Positions 46,880 to 58,955 of a DNA stretch of 64,000 nt are shown piece by piece. The notes below the pieces were generated by a model. The model saw only the letters and a program-made list of their open reading frames with translations, was not told the DNA's origin and searched no databases. Both the position numbers and the translations under genes were made by a program. Position 1 is the first letter of the stretch, and every line of letters starts with the position of its first letter. The stretch comes from Paraspadella gotoi (lineage: Eukaryota > Chaetognatha). The stretch lies in the NCBI GenBank assembly GCA_051294375.1, contig CM119264.1:13536813-13600812 (forward strand). Reading direction: 5' to 3'.

Positions 46880-47606
46880 TGGCGGTATATTCACACCGCC
46901 TCACGTCCACCATCCTTCAGCCAAATCCATTGGGGAACACACAATCCCAGGCGTAGTGTTCCATCCACAGTCCTAATGACTTCCCTCTGCGTTGGCAAAG
47001 CGAGACCGTCCTAGGGTGACCGCGCCAGTGACTGGAGGCGAACCTGAGGGTCGGAAGCCCCAAAGCCAACAGTGAGATGCCCCATCCCAATGGGCATCAC
47101 AGGCAACCCGGCTGTTGCCATAAGTGGTGAGCCCTTCTATCGAACACGCAACCTTCTCAGGGTACGCTACGACAAACGCCTATGCCCTGCCAACTTCGGG
47201 TATGCTACGACAAACGCCTATGCCCCTGGGGTACGCTACGACAAACGCCTATGCCCCCACAACTTGCGCTCTCTCTCTCTCTCCCACTATGGTAACAGTC
47301 TTGTCAGACACCTCTCAGGCTTGAGGAATCTGAGTGATGTCTTGGCCCGGGGATCCTGTGGAGGTATATTCACACCGCCTCACATCCACCATCCTTCAGC
47401 CAAATCCATTGGCTCAGAAGGGGAACACACCATCCCAGGCGTAGTGTTCCATCCACAGTCCTAATGACTTCCCTCTGCGTTGGCAAAGCGAGACCGTCCT
47501 CGGGTAACCGCGCCAGTGACTGGAGGCGTCACTAAGGGTCGGAAGCCCCCAAAGCCAACAGTGGGTATGGGCATGGGCATTACAGGCAACCCGGCTGTTG
47601 CCATAG
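46880..47606 (+). mobile_element. Repeat R4, tandem pair with internal triplication
   Basis: Two direct R4 copies, each starting near GGTATATTCACACCGCCTCA and ending with CAACCCGGCTGTTGCCATA. Between them lie three near-identical units of CTACGACAAACGCCTATGCC (about 47165-47260) and a CT microsatellite. The CGAACACGCAACCTTCTC and CACCTCTCAGGCTTGAG segments match the copy at 28785 on the other strand. Non-coding. Confidence 0.7.
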
Positions 47607-48007
47607 AGCTATAGATAACTTTTTAGTTTGAACATATCATTATAACTTGTAATAATATTATTCTGCCACAAGTTATCCTCGGGTTGGTCTGGGCGAGAAA
47701 TGGACGTGTATGAACGAGTCCATAGCCAGTGGCAACGCATGGACGGAGTTACTCGGGCTTGGGCCAGTATATGGATATTATTTGAGATTTCTATCCTCAT
47801 AAATACCCATTTTCGGTGAGATTACTTCGGTTTAGTTCTTTTCTTTCAAAAGTATTGCATTCATCCGCTTTAAGCTTATTCGAAATTGCTAAAATGTTTA
47901 GTATATAGGAAATTTTCGTTTTCCTGATTCAGCGTTGGTACAATATTTTTATTGCAGGGCATCCGCCTATAATAAGCGACAAATGAAACTATAAAGGTAA
48001 CTAGGCT

Positions 48008-51000
48008 ATGTTTGGAAAACTGGTGTTTAATACGTTTGTTCGTCGGGATCGGCGGAGTCGATCTTCGTGGAGTTCCGCACTTGAACCCTTCTATCCAATT
48101 CCTGGGAAAAATCCTACTGTTATGAAGGCTTCGGAGGCTGTGAAAAAGATCACCAGCAACGACCTTGTCTTTTTGCAAGGCACCTCGGCTACGCCCAATC
48201 ATTTGGTCGCCGCGATGACCGATCACGGAAAGGCGTCTCAATTGAAGAATGTGAAAGTGTGCCACATCCACACCGAAGGTCCCGCGCACTACAACGATCC
48301 CGACTGCGAGGGGATATTTCGCACGCAGAATTTCTTCACGGCGTCGAACGTGAGGAAGGCTCTAAACGAAGGGCGTGCCGACGCAGTGCCAATCTTTCTT
48401 TCTGAGATTCCGCTATTGTTTCAACGCGGCCTCTACGAGCCCCAAGTTTCGCTTATTTCCGTGACTCCGCCGGATTCTCATGGATACTGCAGTCTTGGAA
48501 CAAGGTGGGCTAGGAGTTGTAAAAAAAATCGGAAAAATGATTGTAAAAGTTTTAGATATTAAAATTACGTCAATTTCTAATGTTGAATTTCCTTCTCCAC
48601 CATAGTTGCTGTCCTTTTGTTATTTTTCCTCTTCCATGACAAGCTCACTTTTAACTCTTTTGCGTATAAGTGGCTTAGTCGTCGTTGTCGTCGTCGTCGG
48701 CGTTCCAAATTATAGATCGCCTTTTTTATGATTAAATTTGGGTGTATGAAGCTGAAAATTTATATACAGCTTCTCATCATCGATGTGCTTAAAATTAAGT
48801 CTGGACAGTTATTAAATATGTTTTTGTTTACGTTTTATCAAAACAAACAAATTTTCTTTTTTATTTTTATATTTCTTTCTCTCTCTCTTTTTTCTTTTAA
48901 TTACATGTCTCTCTCCCTCTCTCTTTTCCTAATCACCGATTCATAGGGAAAAAAACGAGTCTGCAGCTGGCTCTGCAGGGGCTTATTCTTTTTCTCTCTT
49001 TTCTCCTGCTGCTTCTGCTGCTGCATTTTGATTTCTTTCTTTTTTCTCTCTTTCTCTGCGTTTTTATTAGAAACTAACTTTAATTTTTCTCGGTACTTTG
49101 TGTTTATAAATTTTTTTTTCTCATATCGCAAAATATAATTTTTATTTCTGTTTATAAATTAATTTCTTTTCTCAAATTTGATTTTTTTAATATCAAAATT
49201 TGTCGTCAATCCGGATTTTTCTTATGCGATTGCGACGATCCTTATGCTTTTAAGATTTTTAGTGAATGTTTTGCTCGTCATTTTTCGGTCGGTTGGTCGG
49301 TCCATTAATTTGTCTCACTTTTTAAATATTTGTAAGCTGGCCATTATTTTATCAATTAAGTTTATATTTAGTAAAAAGGTAAGGTAAAATAAGATCATTC
49401 GTGTGCATTCATATCATACTTGTACAGCCAAATGATCATTTAAAAAAAAGGCATAATTCAAAAAATATTAAGATATTTTTGATAATATTTAGCAGACTTA
49501 TCCGTAAGTTAAGAGTAATTGATTCATATACAGAAGGCTTCATATTATAAAATCAGGTAAGCGTATTTTGTGACCAGAATCTGTTCCCACCAAACTCCCC
49601 GATCGAATTTTGTTAAATTTTACATATAGAGTCGTAATGACCAACTGGTGGTATATTCATACCACCTCACGTCCATGATCGTTCAGCCAATACCATTGAC
49701 TCAGAGGGGGAACTCACCATCCCAGGCGTAGTGTTCAATCCACAATCCTTACGACTTCCCTCTGCGTTGGCAAAGCGAGAGCGTCCTAGGGTAACCGCGC
49801 CAGTGACTGGATGCGTCACTGAGGGTCGGAAGCCCCCAAAGTCAACAGTGAGATGCCACATCCCAATGGGCATCACAGGCAACCCGGCTGTTGCCATAGT
49901 ACCTCATTTTATAATATGAAGCCTTCTGTATATGTAGTCGCGTGACCATATAGAAAGTCATATGATCACTAGGTAAATGCAGTATATTTCGTATAACATT
50001 TGGCTGTTTTAACTTAAACTTTGCAGATAAATTATCAAGTATCAACGTTTGTTATATTTCATAATTATGTAATCATGTGATCATTTAAAAATGTTTTTAA
50101 AAAAATCACTGTGGTGCATATTTTATTCTCTATTATGTCTATCAAGTCCAAGTTATTTCTCTGATTATTTTTTACAGCATTGACATCACACGAGCTGCCC
50201 TCAAACGCTCCCGATATATCATCGCCCAGGCAAATAAGAACCTACCCCGAACATTTGGCGATGGTTTCATTCATATATCGCATATTGATGCCTTAGTTTA
50301 CCACGATTCGCCTTTGCCTCAGTTAAAGATACCAACTCTGACTGCTGAGGATAATGCCATTGGGAAATTTATTGCAGAAAATATAGTAGAGAATGGCGCC
50401 ACATTGCAAATGGGCATTGGAGCGATTCCTGATGCAGCTTTAACACAACTTTTTGGCCACAAAGATTTGGGTATTCACACGGAAATGTTTTCAGATCGCG
50501 TAGTTGACTTAGTAGAAAAAGGCTGCGTCACCAACGCGTTTAAGGCAGTTTTGCCCGGAAAGATTCTGACGTCATTTTGCGTCGGAACGCAGAAGCTGTT
50601 CGATTTTGTCAACGACAATCCGTTTGTTGTGTTCAAAAGAAGCAATATGGTTAACCACACATCATTCATCATGAAGGTATTACGCTTTTGTTTTTAGCGT
50701 TATGTGAAATATCTGTCAGAAACCAAAGATCAAGGTGATGCAATAACTAAATGCTCACATTAAGCACTTAACCTTTTTTTAGCCGGATCTGCTTACAGCA
50801 GATTCCGGCTCTATAATTCTTTGTCGGTCCGCTAAAATATTTCAAAAAAACTCAAAATTATTTTTTTAGTGATTTGACATCATAGAATCATTAGCTTGTA
50901 ATTAGTGAATTTATCTAAATAACAATATGTCAAATTCATTTTCATTTTTTTTTATGAATGGGAAGTTTTCTCTGCTTACTCCCCTTGTGTCTAATTGTCT

Positions 51001-52322
51001 AATTGTCTAATTATCTAATAATTTAGAGGTATTTTCAAAAATCTTATATAATTACTATATTTTTTACTTTTTTTCAATTCTTTCAAACAAAAACAACATC
51101 ATAAAAACATTTTAAATTAATAAAAAAAAATTCGTGGAATAGCCCATTGGAAAGGGTTCATTGACTGACCTAATGATCTAATTTTTTATATTTCTTTACT
51201 GCCCCCATTTCACAAGACATAAAAGGTCATGATTATCATGTCAATATTTCCAGATTATCTGTACCCTTTCTGCAACCTGCATTCCGAATTTTTTTTTCCC
51301 TTTCAAATGTATTAAATAAAAAAAATTATTAGAAAGAACGATTGGCGTGGAGGATTCCATTGGTAAGCCTTTGTTACTACACTTCCCAATCTAATTTTTA
51401 AACGAGGTTTTTTTCCGTCTAGTTGAGACATAACACTAACTATTGGTACTATTAATTATTATTTTTTTTATAATATTACAATTCTATAAATAAATATGAA
51501 TAAGTAACTTTTTAAATAAATTTATCATCTTTCACCCTATATTCAGTCATATCTAAAAAACAAAAAAAGATTTTGTATATCAACATATGAAACCATAACG
51601 TTTCAAAAAATAAAAAGAAATATAATAATATTGAACAGTGAATTTTTTTATGCTCGGAACAGTAACGTTACGCCATTTTTCAATGTCTCATATGCATTTC
51701 AATAAAAATGAGAGTTACCTAGTTTTAATGTTACTCTTTCAGTTTTTAATTGCATATTTTTTTAATTTTTCCTCGTCTCGGAATCATAACTACTAACTAG
51801 ATTTATCATATTTGGTATTTATAAATAATAATTATAAACTAAATTTAATATTGGCTTACATATTTGTACATAATCATTATCACCGTGCTTTAAAATGTTT
51901 TTCCCCCCTTCAAGAATCCCAAGGTAACTGCAATCAACTCTTGCATTGAGATTGATCTCTCGGGCCAAGTCTGCGCAGACTCTATCGGTCACCGCATCTA
52001 TTCCGGAGTCGGTGGCCAGGTCGACTTCATGCGCGGCGCGGGGCTCGGCGTAGACGGACGTGGTAAGCCTATCATCGCTCTACGATCCGCCACGAACAAA
52101 GGAGAATCCAAGATAGTTTCGGCGCTCAAACCTGGCGCCGGAGTGGTCACCACCCGCTCTCATATGCACTATGTTGTCACCGAGTATGGCGTCGCTTTTC
52201 TCTTCGGGAAGAACGGACGGCAACGAGCCTATCACCTCATCCGCATCGCTCATCCGGATCATCGAGAGAGATTGGAAAAAGAAGCGCATGGGATCCTCAA
52301 ATGCATGCCGTCTCCTGATTAA
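48008..52322 (+). CDS. Acetyl-CoA hydrolase / acetate CoA-transferase (ASCT type), probably mitochondrial
   Basis: Family members move CoA between acetyl-CoA and succinate or water, releasing acetate. Three exons, 48008-48504, 50178-50676 and 51915-52322, give 467 aa. An in-frame TAG sits two codons before the ATG. The first 30 residues are rich in Arg, Ser and Phe and nearly free of acid (MFGKLVFNTFVRRDRRSR), as in a mitochondrial presequence. Then come the N-terminal CoA-transferase domain (VFLQGTSATPNHL-like stretch, HIHTEGPAHY), MGIGAIPDA, the catalytic-Glu motif GIHTEMFSD, and the C-terminal IYSGVGGQVDFMRGA and THMHYVVTEYG-like block (SHMHYVVTEYGVAFLFG). Length is normal and no key residue is missing. 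In helminths and trypanosomatids such enzymes support acetate production under low oxygen; that role here is inferred. Confidence 0.96.
48675..49253 (+). repeat. Intronic repeat R3, copy 3
   Basis: Begins GTCGTCGTTGTCGTCGTCGT and ends TATGCGATTGCGACGATCCT, with GTGTATGAAGCTGAAAATTT and CTGCAGCTGGCTCTGCAG between. Intron 1 of the CoA-transferase gene. Lacks the pyrimidine minisatellite of copy 1. Confidence 0.7.
49527..49937. mobile_element. MITE with AGAAGGCTTCATATTATAA termini, interrupted by R4
   Basis: Left terminus ATACAGAAGGCTTCATATTA at about 49529, right terminus its complement ending at about 49937. Between them sits a complete R4 repeat (49648-49899), so R4 lies within or formed part of this element. 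The left half recurs at 61572-61700 without R4. Intron 1 of the CoA-transferase gene. Confidence 0.7.
49648..49899 (+). mobile_element. Repeat R4, copy 4, nested in MITE
   Basis: Runs from GGTGGTATATTCATACCACC (itself a near-palindrome) to CAACCCGGCTGTTGCCATA. This is the cleanest single copy and suggests a unit length near 250 bp. Confidence 0.7.
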
Positions 52323-52348
52323 ATCCGCTAATTTCTTTAGTTGAACTT

Positions 52349-52354
52349 AATAAA
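52349..52354 (+). terminator. AATAAA polyA signal, CoA-transferase gene
   Basis: AATAAA lies 27 bp past the stop codon. Confidence 0.6.
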
Positions 52355-52444
52355 AACTTTTTACTCATTGAAATTTAAACGGATGACTAAACATAAGGTC
52401 AACAATAAATAATAATATAAGATGCCCCCCCGTTAGATGGAAAG

Positions 52445-54247
52445 TTTGAGCAAACAATGTCGGATCTGCCCACAATCATTAGCGGTAATTAATTAATTAA
52501 TTATTTAATTAATATAAACTATCTAAACTAAAATAATAATTGTTATTATTGTCGTTGCTTTTGTCGTGGTCAGTGATGAAAAGACCTAAAAACAAACAGT
52601 TCAGATCAAATTAATTAATTTATTAATTAAATTATTATTTTAGTTTATATATTTATTATTTGTATTAATTTGATCTGAATTGTTTGTTTTTAGGTTTTTG
52701 TTTTTTCACTGACCACGACAAAAGCAATGACGACGATGATGGCGACGACGACAATAATGCCGATAACGATTGACTTGTTTGATCTTTGATTGTTTAAATA
52801 ATTAATTAATTTATAAATAAATTGATTGAACAAATAAATAATAGATAACTAAATAAATTGATTGATTGAATAATTGATTAATTAACCAATTAATTAATTA
52901 TTTATTAATTAATTGACTAATTGATTAACTAATTGATTATTTGATTAATTAATACATCTTGCATTTACATTTAATATAAAAAGAAAAAGAAGCATAATCA
53001 CTTAGTGAAATAGGTTTTTTGTTTTTTCTATTTAAACTCATTACCATTCTGACGATTCCATCGAAACTTGATTTCCAGCTTAATCACACACTTTCCTACC
53101 CACATACAAAATTTCAAGTCAATCGCCCCGTCCACCCATGAGTTATTGACGTTCAAATAGTGAAATAGATCTTTTTGTTTTTTCTATTTAAACTCATTTC
53201 CACTCGCACGATTCCATGTAAACTTCATATCCAGCTCAATCACACATTTACCTACCCACTCACAAAATTTCATTACAATCCATCCATCCAATCACGAGTA
53301 ATTGGAGTTTTAAGGTGGGACTGACGGACAGATGAACATCGTTTTTTTTTTCGCATAATTTATCATAATTGGATGTTCTGACATGATATAAGTGAATGCC
53401 CGGCAAGATTGAGGGGGCGGACCGACAAAGTGAATTATAGAGTCGGGATCTTCACCATGTTTTTAATACGTTTTTAGCAGATGGTGAAGATCCCGACTCT
53501 ATAATTCACTTTGTCGGTCCGCCCCCCAATCTTGTCAGGCATTCACTTATATCATGTCAGAACATCCAATTATGATAAATTATGACATGTGTAAATCCTT
53601 TCTGTTTTGCTGTGTTTATAGATTATAAGACAGTTTAATTATTTTTTAATAATAATAATAACAAATTATGCAAAAAAACGATGTCCGTCCATCCCATCTT
53701 AACATAAAACACCAATTACTCGTGATTGGATGGATGGATTGTAATGAAATTTTGTATGTGGTGAGGGTAGTGTGTGATTGAGCTGGATATGAAGTTTAGA
53801 TGGAATCGTCCAAGTGGAAATGAGTTAAAATAGAAAAAAACCAAAAAAATATATTTCATTATTTGAACACCAATTACTCATGAGTGGATGGGGCAATTGA
53901 CCTGAAATTTTGTATGTGGGTAGGAAAAAGTGTGATTAAACTGGAAATCAAGTTTTGATGGAATCGTTTGAGTGGAAATGAGTTTAAATGGAAAAAAACA
54001 AAAAACTGTTTTACTAATTGATTATTTTTCTTTTTTTTATATTAAATGTAAATGCAAGATGTATAAATTAATCAAATAATTAATCAGTTAATTAATCAAT
54101 TAGTCAATTAATCAATCAAAACAAACATTTTGGATCAAGTTAATTCAAGTTAATTAATTAATAAGTCAATTAATTAATTAATTATTAATTAATTATTTAA
54201 TTACCGATAATAATCGTGGCCAGATCCGACATTGTTTGCTCAAACTT
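52445..54247. mobile_element. 1.8-kb foldback element
   Basis: Terminal inverted repeat: left TTTGAGCAAACAATGTCGGA, right its complement at about 54222-54247. Interior units carrying ACTCATGAGTGGATGG and ATGGAATCGT.GAGTGGAAATGAG occur twice in each orientation. At the centre (about 53390-53560) is a second, tighter palindrome: GAAGATCCCGACTCTATAAT with GTCGGTCCGC, mirrored across about 30 bp. No ORF of note. A short derivative lies at 28080-28540. Confidence 0.75.
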
Positions 54248-54253
54248 GTTGTA

Positions 54254-55488
54254 ACACGGTAGGGCAGAGAGGATATGAAAGAACAAAAAAAGTGCCATCT
54301 CTGAAACCTATAAATTCTTAAAGTATACCCATGAGACACTTAATGTGGTAGGTCAGTAAAATTCGATAAAGGCAGGTTTTTTTTTAAATGCTCATTAAAG
54401 TTTTTTAAATTTTTTTTATAAAAATTTTTAAGTAGTTTAGTGAATATGCTTACAATTTAAATGTTTATATGTCTATCATTATCTACAAAGCATAAGCTTT
54501 AATTTGAAATTACTCCAACTTTCTATTACTTTTCGCTATTGAAATATAAGTAAAAATTAAATATATTTTTTTTAAAAGATTAATCAATTAGTACCATTGA
54601 ACAGATTATTTCTTAAAAATAAAAATACAAATATGTTCTTAAAATACAGTTCTACTTATTAGGCTTCAAAATAAGTTTTTTTTTTAATTAATAATAATTT
54701 TAATATAAAAAATTTTAAAAATGAAAAAAATATTTTGAAAAATATTAATATATACTCTAATTAAGTATTAAAAGTTAAAGCATTCTGTTTGTTAATATTT
54801 TTACACATTTGTCTATTAATAATATATATCAAATATTGAGTGAGTTATTATTATAATATAATTTTATGAATAAAATTTTTTTTGATAAGTAATAATTATA
54901 TAATTACTTTTTAAAGCTGGATATGATTTTAATTAAAGTGCTCAACTAATATTTATCTGTTATTTTATTTGAGATTAAGTTTTAATTAAATATCACATTT
55001 TTCTTAAAAAAATAAAATTAATTATCTGTATTATTTATTTTTTATAATAAATTTCTATAAATTTTTTTAAAAATTTGTTTTTAGGGCTTAATAAGTAGAA
55101 CTGCATTTTGAGAACCTATTTGTACTTTTATTTTTAAGAAATAATCCGTTTGAAAGAACTGATTGATTATTAATTTTTTAATTATGATTTTTACTTATAA
55201 TTCAATAACAAAAAATTGTAAAAAGTTGGGAGAGGTTTCAAATTAAAGCTTATGCTCTGTAGATAATGATAGATGTATAGACATTAAAATTGTAAGCATT
55301 TTCACTAAACTATTTAAAAAATTTTATAAAAAATTTTCAAAAACTTTAATGAGCATTTAAAAAAAAACCTGCCTTTATCGAATTTTACTGACCTACCACA
55401 TTAAGTGTCTCATGGGTTTACTTTAAGATTTTATAGGTTTCAAAGATGGCACTTTTTTGTTTCTTTCACATCCTCTCTGCCCTACCGT
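54254..55488. mobile_element. Foldback element B, complete
   Basis: Ends are CACGGTAGGGCAGAGAGGAT and its exact complement; arms of about 600 bp pair along their length (AATGTGGTAGGTCAGTAAAA on the left, complement at about 55380). Extremely AT-rich, no ORF. It abuts the terminus of the 52.4-kb foldback element with only a few bases between. The interior is homologous to foldback element A in the HBS1 intron. Confidence 0.8.
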
Positions 55489-55524
55489 GCGTAATACAAC
55501 TGTATTTTTTTATATTGGAGTCAG

Positions 55525-55880
55525 AAGATGGCTTAATTTTGAATTCGCCGATAGTGTGAGGGGGGTTTAAGAAAAGGGGTAGTTTAAGATTATGGTAATT
55601 ATTTAATTTTTAAATTTAATTTTTATTATTTTTGTATAATAAAATTTTTATATATTGGTATTCATACAAAGGTTTCGGCTAATTTTATATTCGCCGATTA
55701 ATGTTAAAAGGGTTTAAGATTAGGGGTGGTTAGGATTAAGGAGGTTTAGGTTTATGGGGTTTTGGGTTATGGTCAAGTTTAATATAGATAAGTAATAGTT
55801 TTATTTTTTTTTTTAATTATAATATTTTATATATTATTTATAAGAACGAAAATCCCAGTCGGGGAATGCGTAATTTTACC
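55525..55880. mobile_element. MITE-like element with degenerate TTAATTTT..TTCGCCG termini
   Basis: CTTAATTTTGAATTCGCCGA at the left and CTAATTTTATATTCGCCGAT inside resemble the TTTTACTTTCGCCGACC family. The interior is G-rich with TTTAGG/TTAGGGG-like units. Its sequence reappears in both orientations at 62.1-62.9 kb. Confidence 0.5.
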
Positions 55881-56999
55881 GTATTTATCTTATTTTACAT
55901 CATTTACAACTATTTTTATGTATTCGGTGTTCTTTTTTTTTTTTAATTATTTTTATGAAAAGAGCGACATCGATCCCTTTACGTCGCCCAATCTTTAAAA
56001 ATTACCGGGAATTGAAATTTGAAACAGAAAAGGCTTCATACTATCGACGCCGAGAACGATTGTCCTTTCATTCCAGATGTGGTACCTTGTCCTTACTTAT
56101 GACTCTTTTCGCCTATTAATCTAAATGAAATCCTACACAATGGATGTAACTAATAGAGAGATAGTTACTATCTCTCTAATGCCCTTCTTTGTACAATATT
56201 CATAAACATTAAACTTGAAATATTGTACCATAGTTAAAAGAAAATTCATTTTCCTAAAGTTGTCAAAATTAAGAAATTAGCTCAAAATTATAACAATCTT
56301 TTAGCAAATAAATACATGGAGGTTCAGCTCTTTTGGAACTAACTTTAAAAAATCGTTTGGATGGGTAAATACAAAAATAATCGAATAGAAATTGGTACAC
56401 TTCTAAAAAATCGTATTGACAATACAATCAATAAAAGATTTACCTTTGGCAAGCATAACCTTCCCTAAAGGTTCAGAGAAGGCGGCATATGCTTTTCCGA
56501 CCGCGCCCGTTGGAAATGCTGTCATTTCTGTTATTATTGTTGCTGTCAGAAAATCGACAGTTCTAGAGGGGATGTGTGGGACATTCTGCTTCTCTATCTT
56601 ACATTTTTACTAATCAGGGGGAGTGCAGTCCCAAAAACTGCGCGTCCAAAAGTTAGGAGTTATCATTTTTTATCTTGATTTTTAAAAAAATTTCCTAAAA
56701 ATTTGTAAGGAAGCAGCGCGAAGAATTTTTACATGTTATGCCAAAAGCTTTATTTACAGTATTTGTTATTGGATTTTTCATACGTTTTGATATCGATTGA
56801 AAGAAAATTTAGCTTAGTTTCCAAATATAAACCTTTTTTCCTCTATCATAAACCGTTTTTATGCTGTAAGCACCTGAAGTTAGTCCAATTAGAGCTGGAC
56901 CTCCCTGTAAAACATGAAAAATGAAACTTGTTTCGAATTATCAGTGGATAAGAAGAATTTATCTATTATCTAAATTTTGATATTAAATAAATACTGATT
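55881..56999. other. AT-rich intergenic stretch, nothing recognised
   Basis: No exon-like open stretch, tRNA or clear repeat end was recognised. Short ORFs at 56416-56613 and 56733-56924 have no protein-like features or flanking splice signals that I trust. Confidence 0.4.
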
Positions 57000-57000
57000 T

Positions 57001-57860
57001 GGCATAATTGTACTTTCGCCGACCTGAACTGAGCCGGTCGGTTATTTTTTATTCAAATAAATTATTACTGTAGTTTGATATTATAAGGATATTATGGTAG
57101 ACTAAAATCCACCAACCGTTCATCAGCGGCCATTGGTGCCGGAGGCAAGTCATTCGCCTCCCAATCCAAAGGTCCGGGGTTCTAGCCCGGTGGTCGCCTA
57201 GCAGTTAAGAGGGACGGGCGCTTAACCCGCCTGTAACACGATGTTACAGCGTGATGCGAAGCTCAGGGACTACTTATATTGAACGGTTCTGTCATTAACA
57301 CAACAATTATCACTGTCTCTTCATTGGTGAGCCCGACTTCCGAATACAACAGCAACAGCAACACTTTCAGGCAACATGCCTCATCCTGGCGATGTACTTT
57401 CCGCCAACAACACATCAGGCGGCATGCCTCAACTTGGTGACGAACTTTCCACCAACAACAATTCACTGAAGAGACTCAACAGACTTCTCCCTATGGGAGG
57501 GGGATGTATGGTGGACTAAAATCCACCAACCGTTCATCAGCAGCCATTGGTGAAGGAGGCAAGTCATTCGCCTCCCAACCCAAAGGTCCGGGGTTCTAGC
57601 CCAGTGTTCGCCTAGCAGTTAAGAGGGATGGGGCACTTAACACGCCTGTAACATGGTGTTACAGCCTGATCTGAAGCTCAGGGACTGCTTATATTGAACG
57701 GTTCTGTCATTAACACAACAATTATCACTGTCTCTTCAATATAAATAAAAATTTATTTAGGTTTAGGGGTCGTTAGTGTTAAGGGTGATTAAAGGTAGTT
57801 AAGGTTAGGGTTAAAGGTGGTTACTGGTAACTGTCGGCGAAAGTAAAATTAACCCAACAA
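57001..57860. mobile_element. TTTTACTTTCGCC MITE interrupted by a miniature LTR element
   Basis: Left terminus TTGTACTTTCGCCGACCTGA, right terminus complement GTCGGCGAAAGTAAAATTAA. Removing the insertion 57093-57738 leaves about 210 bp, the size of the intact copy at 19262. The right half carries TTAGGGTTAAAGG-type units. Confidence 0.75.
57093..57738 (+). mobile_element. TRIM-like miniature LTR retrotransposon with tRNA-like LTRs
   Basis: Two direct repeats of about 231 bp (57093-57323 and 57507-57738), nearly identical, enclose 183 bp. ATAT flanks both outer ends as a probable 4-bp target duplication. One base after the first repeat comes TGGTGAGCCCGACTTCC, in the place and with the TGG start of a tRNA primer-binding site. 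Just before the second repeat is a polypurine tract, GGGAGGGGGATG. The interior has no protein-coding capacity. Each LTR contains a tRNA-like run (GGAGGCAAGTCATTCGCCTC, then GGTCCGGGGTTCTAGCCC, a near match to pol III box B). Confidence 0.8.
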
Positions 57861-58585
57861 GATATTAATTTTTGAAAAAAAATTATATCAAAGGTTTGTT
57901 TTATTTTTATTTGATCAATGCATATAGTAGATATGAGATGAGTATAATGATATAAGATGAGCATCATTCGCTAGATTTTAGAAGCTAAGTATGTAATTTT
58001 TATATGCTCGAATTGCTCTGTGATATAATTTTTTTTCGGACTCATATCATGCTCCGGAGGCACAAAATCGGCAAAGGGCGTCCAGATCCGAGTAAAGGTT
58101 TCTCATATTTTAAATTTAAATGAGACGACATAAGAAATAAAAGGGAAGAGGAAAAACAAATTTGAAAAAGAGAAAAAGGATCGAAACTCTGGTCCCGATT
58201 TGCCGCCGTCATCCTCCTCTTCTTCCTCGCTTCGTCGCAGCGCGGACTCACAAGTAGAAAAGTAAAGAGCGCCGCTGCCGCCTCCGCTGCCGCCGCCTCG
58301 CCACATTGAGAGAAAAAGAGAGCTCCGCGTTTTCCGCTTTCGTCTCCTACCTTTTTATTCCGCGCTTCACTGGAGTTCACGACGACCGAAAAATAATACA
58401 CATTTTGATTTTTGCAAATTATCCGTATTTAAAGTTTACATTTTGTTCGAAATTTCCACGATTATTACACCGTATAATCATTCCCTAATGCCTCTTACGT
58501 TTGTCTAAATTTTTTGCTTGCCCGGCCTTCTATTTACAGTTTGATTGGTTTTTTTAATTAATATATTATATCCGTCTCCCATTCC

Positions 58586-58680
58586 CTATAAAAAACCGTC
58601 GGCATTTTCCGCGACCCGGTCTATCGATCTCGTCCAGAATCGGCACTTTCTGAAAATTCTCCTGAACCAACTATCGCGGT
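58586..58680 (+). promoter_or_regulatory. TATA box and 5' UTR exon, RBM46/47/A1CF-like gene
   Basis: CTATAAAAAA at 58586-58595, then about 85 bp of G+C-richer leader ending at a consensus donor (CGCG, then gtgagt at 58680). The acceptor accag at 58955 directly precedes the ATG, giving a 5' UTR intron of about 275 bp. Confidence 0.55.
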
Positions 58681-58955
58681 GAGTTGGAGATCCACGCGGT
58701 GTTCTTTTCTTTTATTTCTTTACTCATTGTAATCGATGCGCGGACACGCGTCCCGTTCAGCGGTTATCAGACTCTTCGTTTTAGATCGACATAACCAGTA
58801 GACACGGTTGTTTTTGGACTTTTAAGTGAAAACAATTTTATATTTCTTCCGATATTAGATTTTTTTTTTATCTGGGTGATTAAATTCTTTTGCTCGCCTT
58901 TTTTTTCCGCTAAACTTTCTAATAATACATTTTCTTATTTTGTTTTATTTACCAG

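Larger units (their letters stand above)
46030..48007. other. Intergenic region with R4 repeats, no confident gene
   Basis: 3' UTR and polyA signal of the CCCH/RING gene, AT-rich DNA with no recognisable exon to about 46880, two R4 copies (46880-47606), then the presumed promoter and leader of the CoA-transferase gene. A pyrimidine-AG (attgcag) at 47956-47957 lies 50 bp before its ATG. Confidence 0.5.

Noticed and set aside
57263-57466. Cys/Trp-containing minus-strand ORF inside the miniature LTR element
   Set aside because: It spans the LTR/interior boundary and comes from two imperfect interior repeats; no known retroelement protein motif is present.
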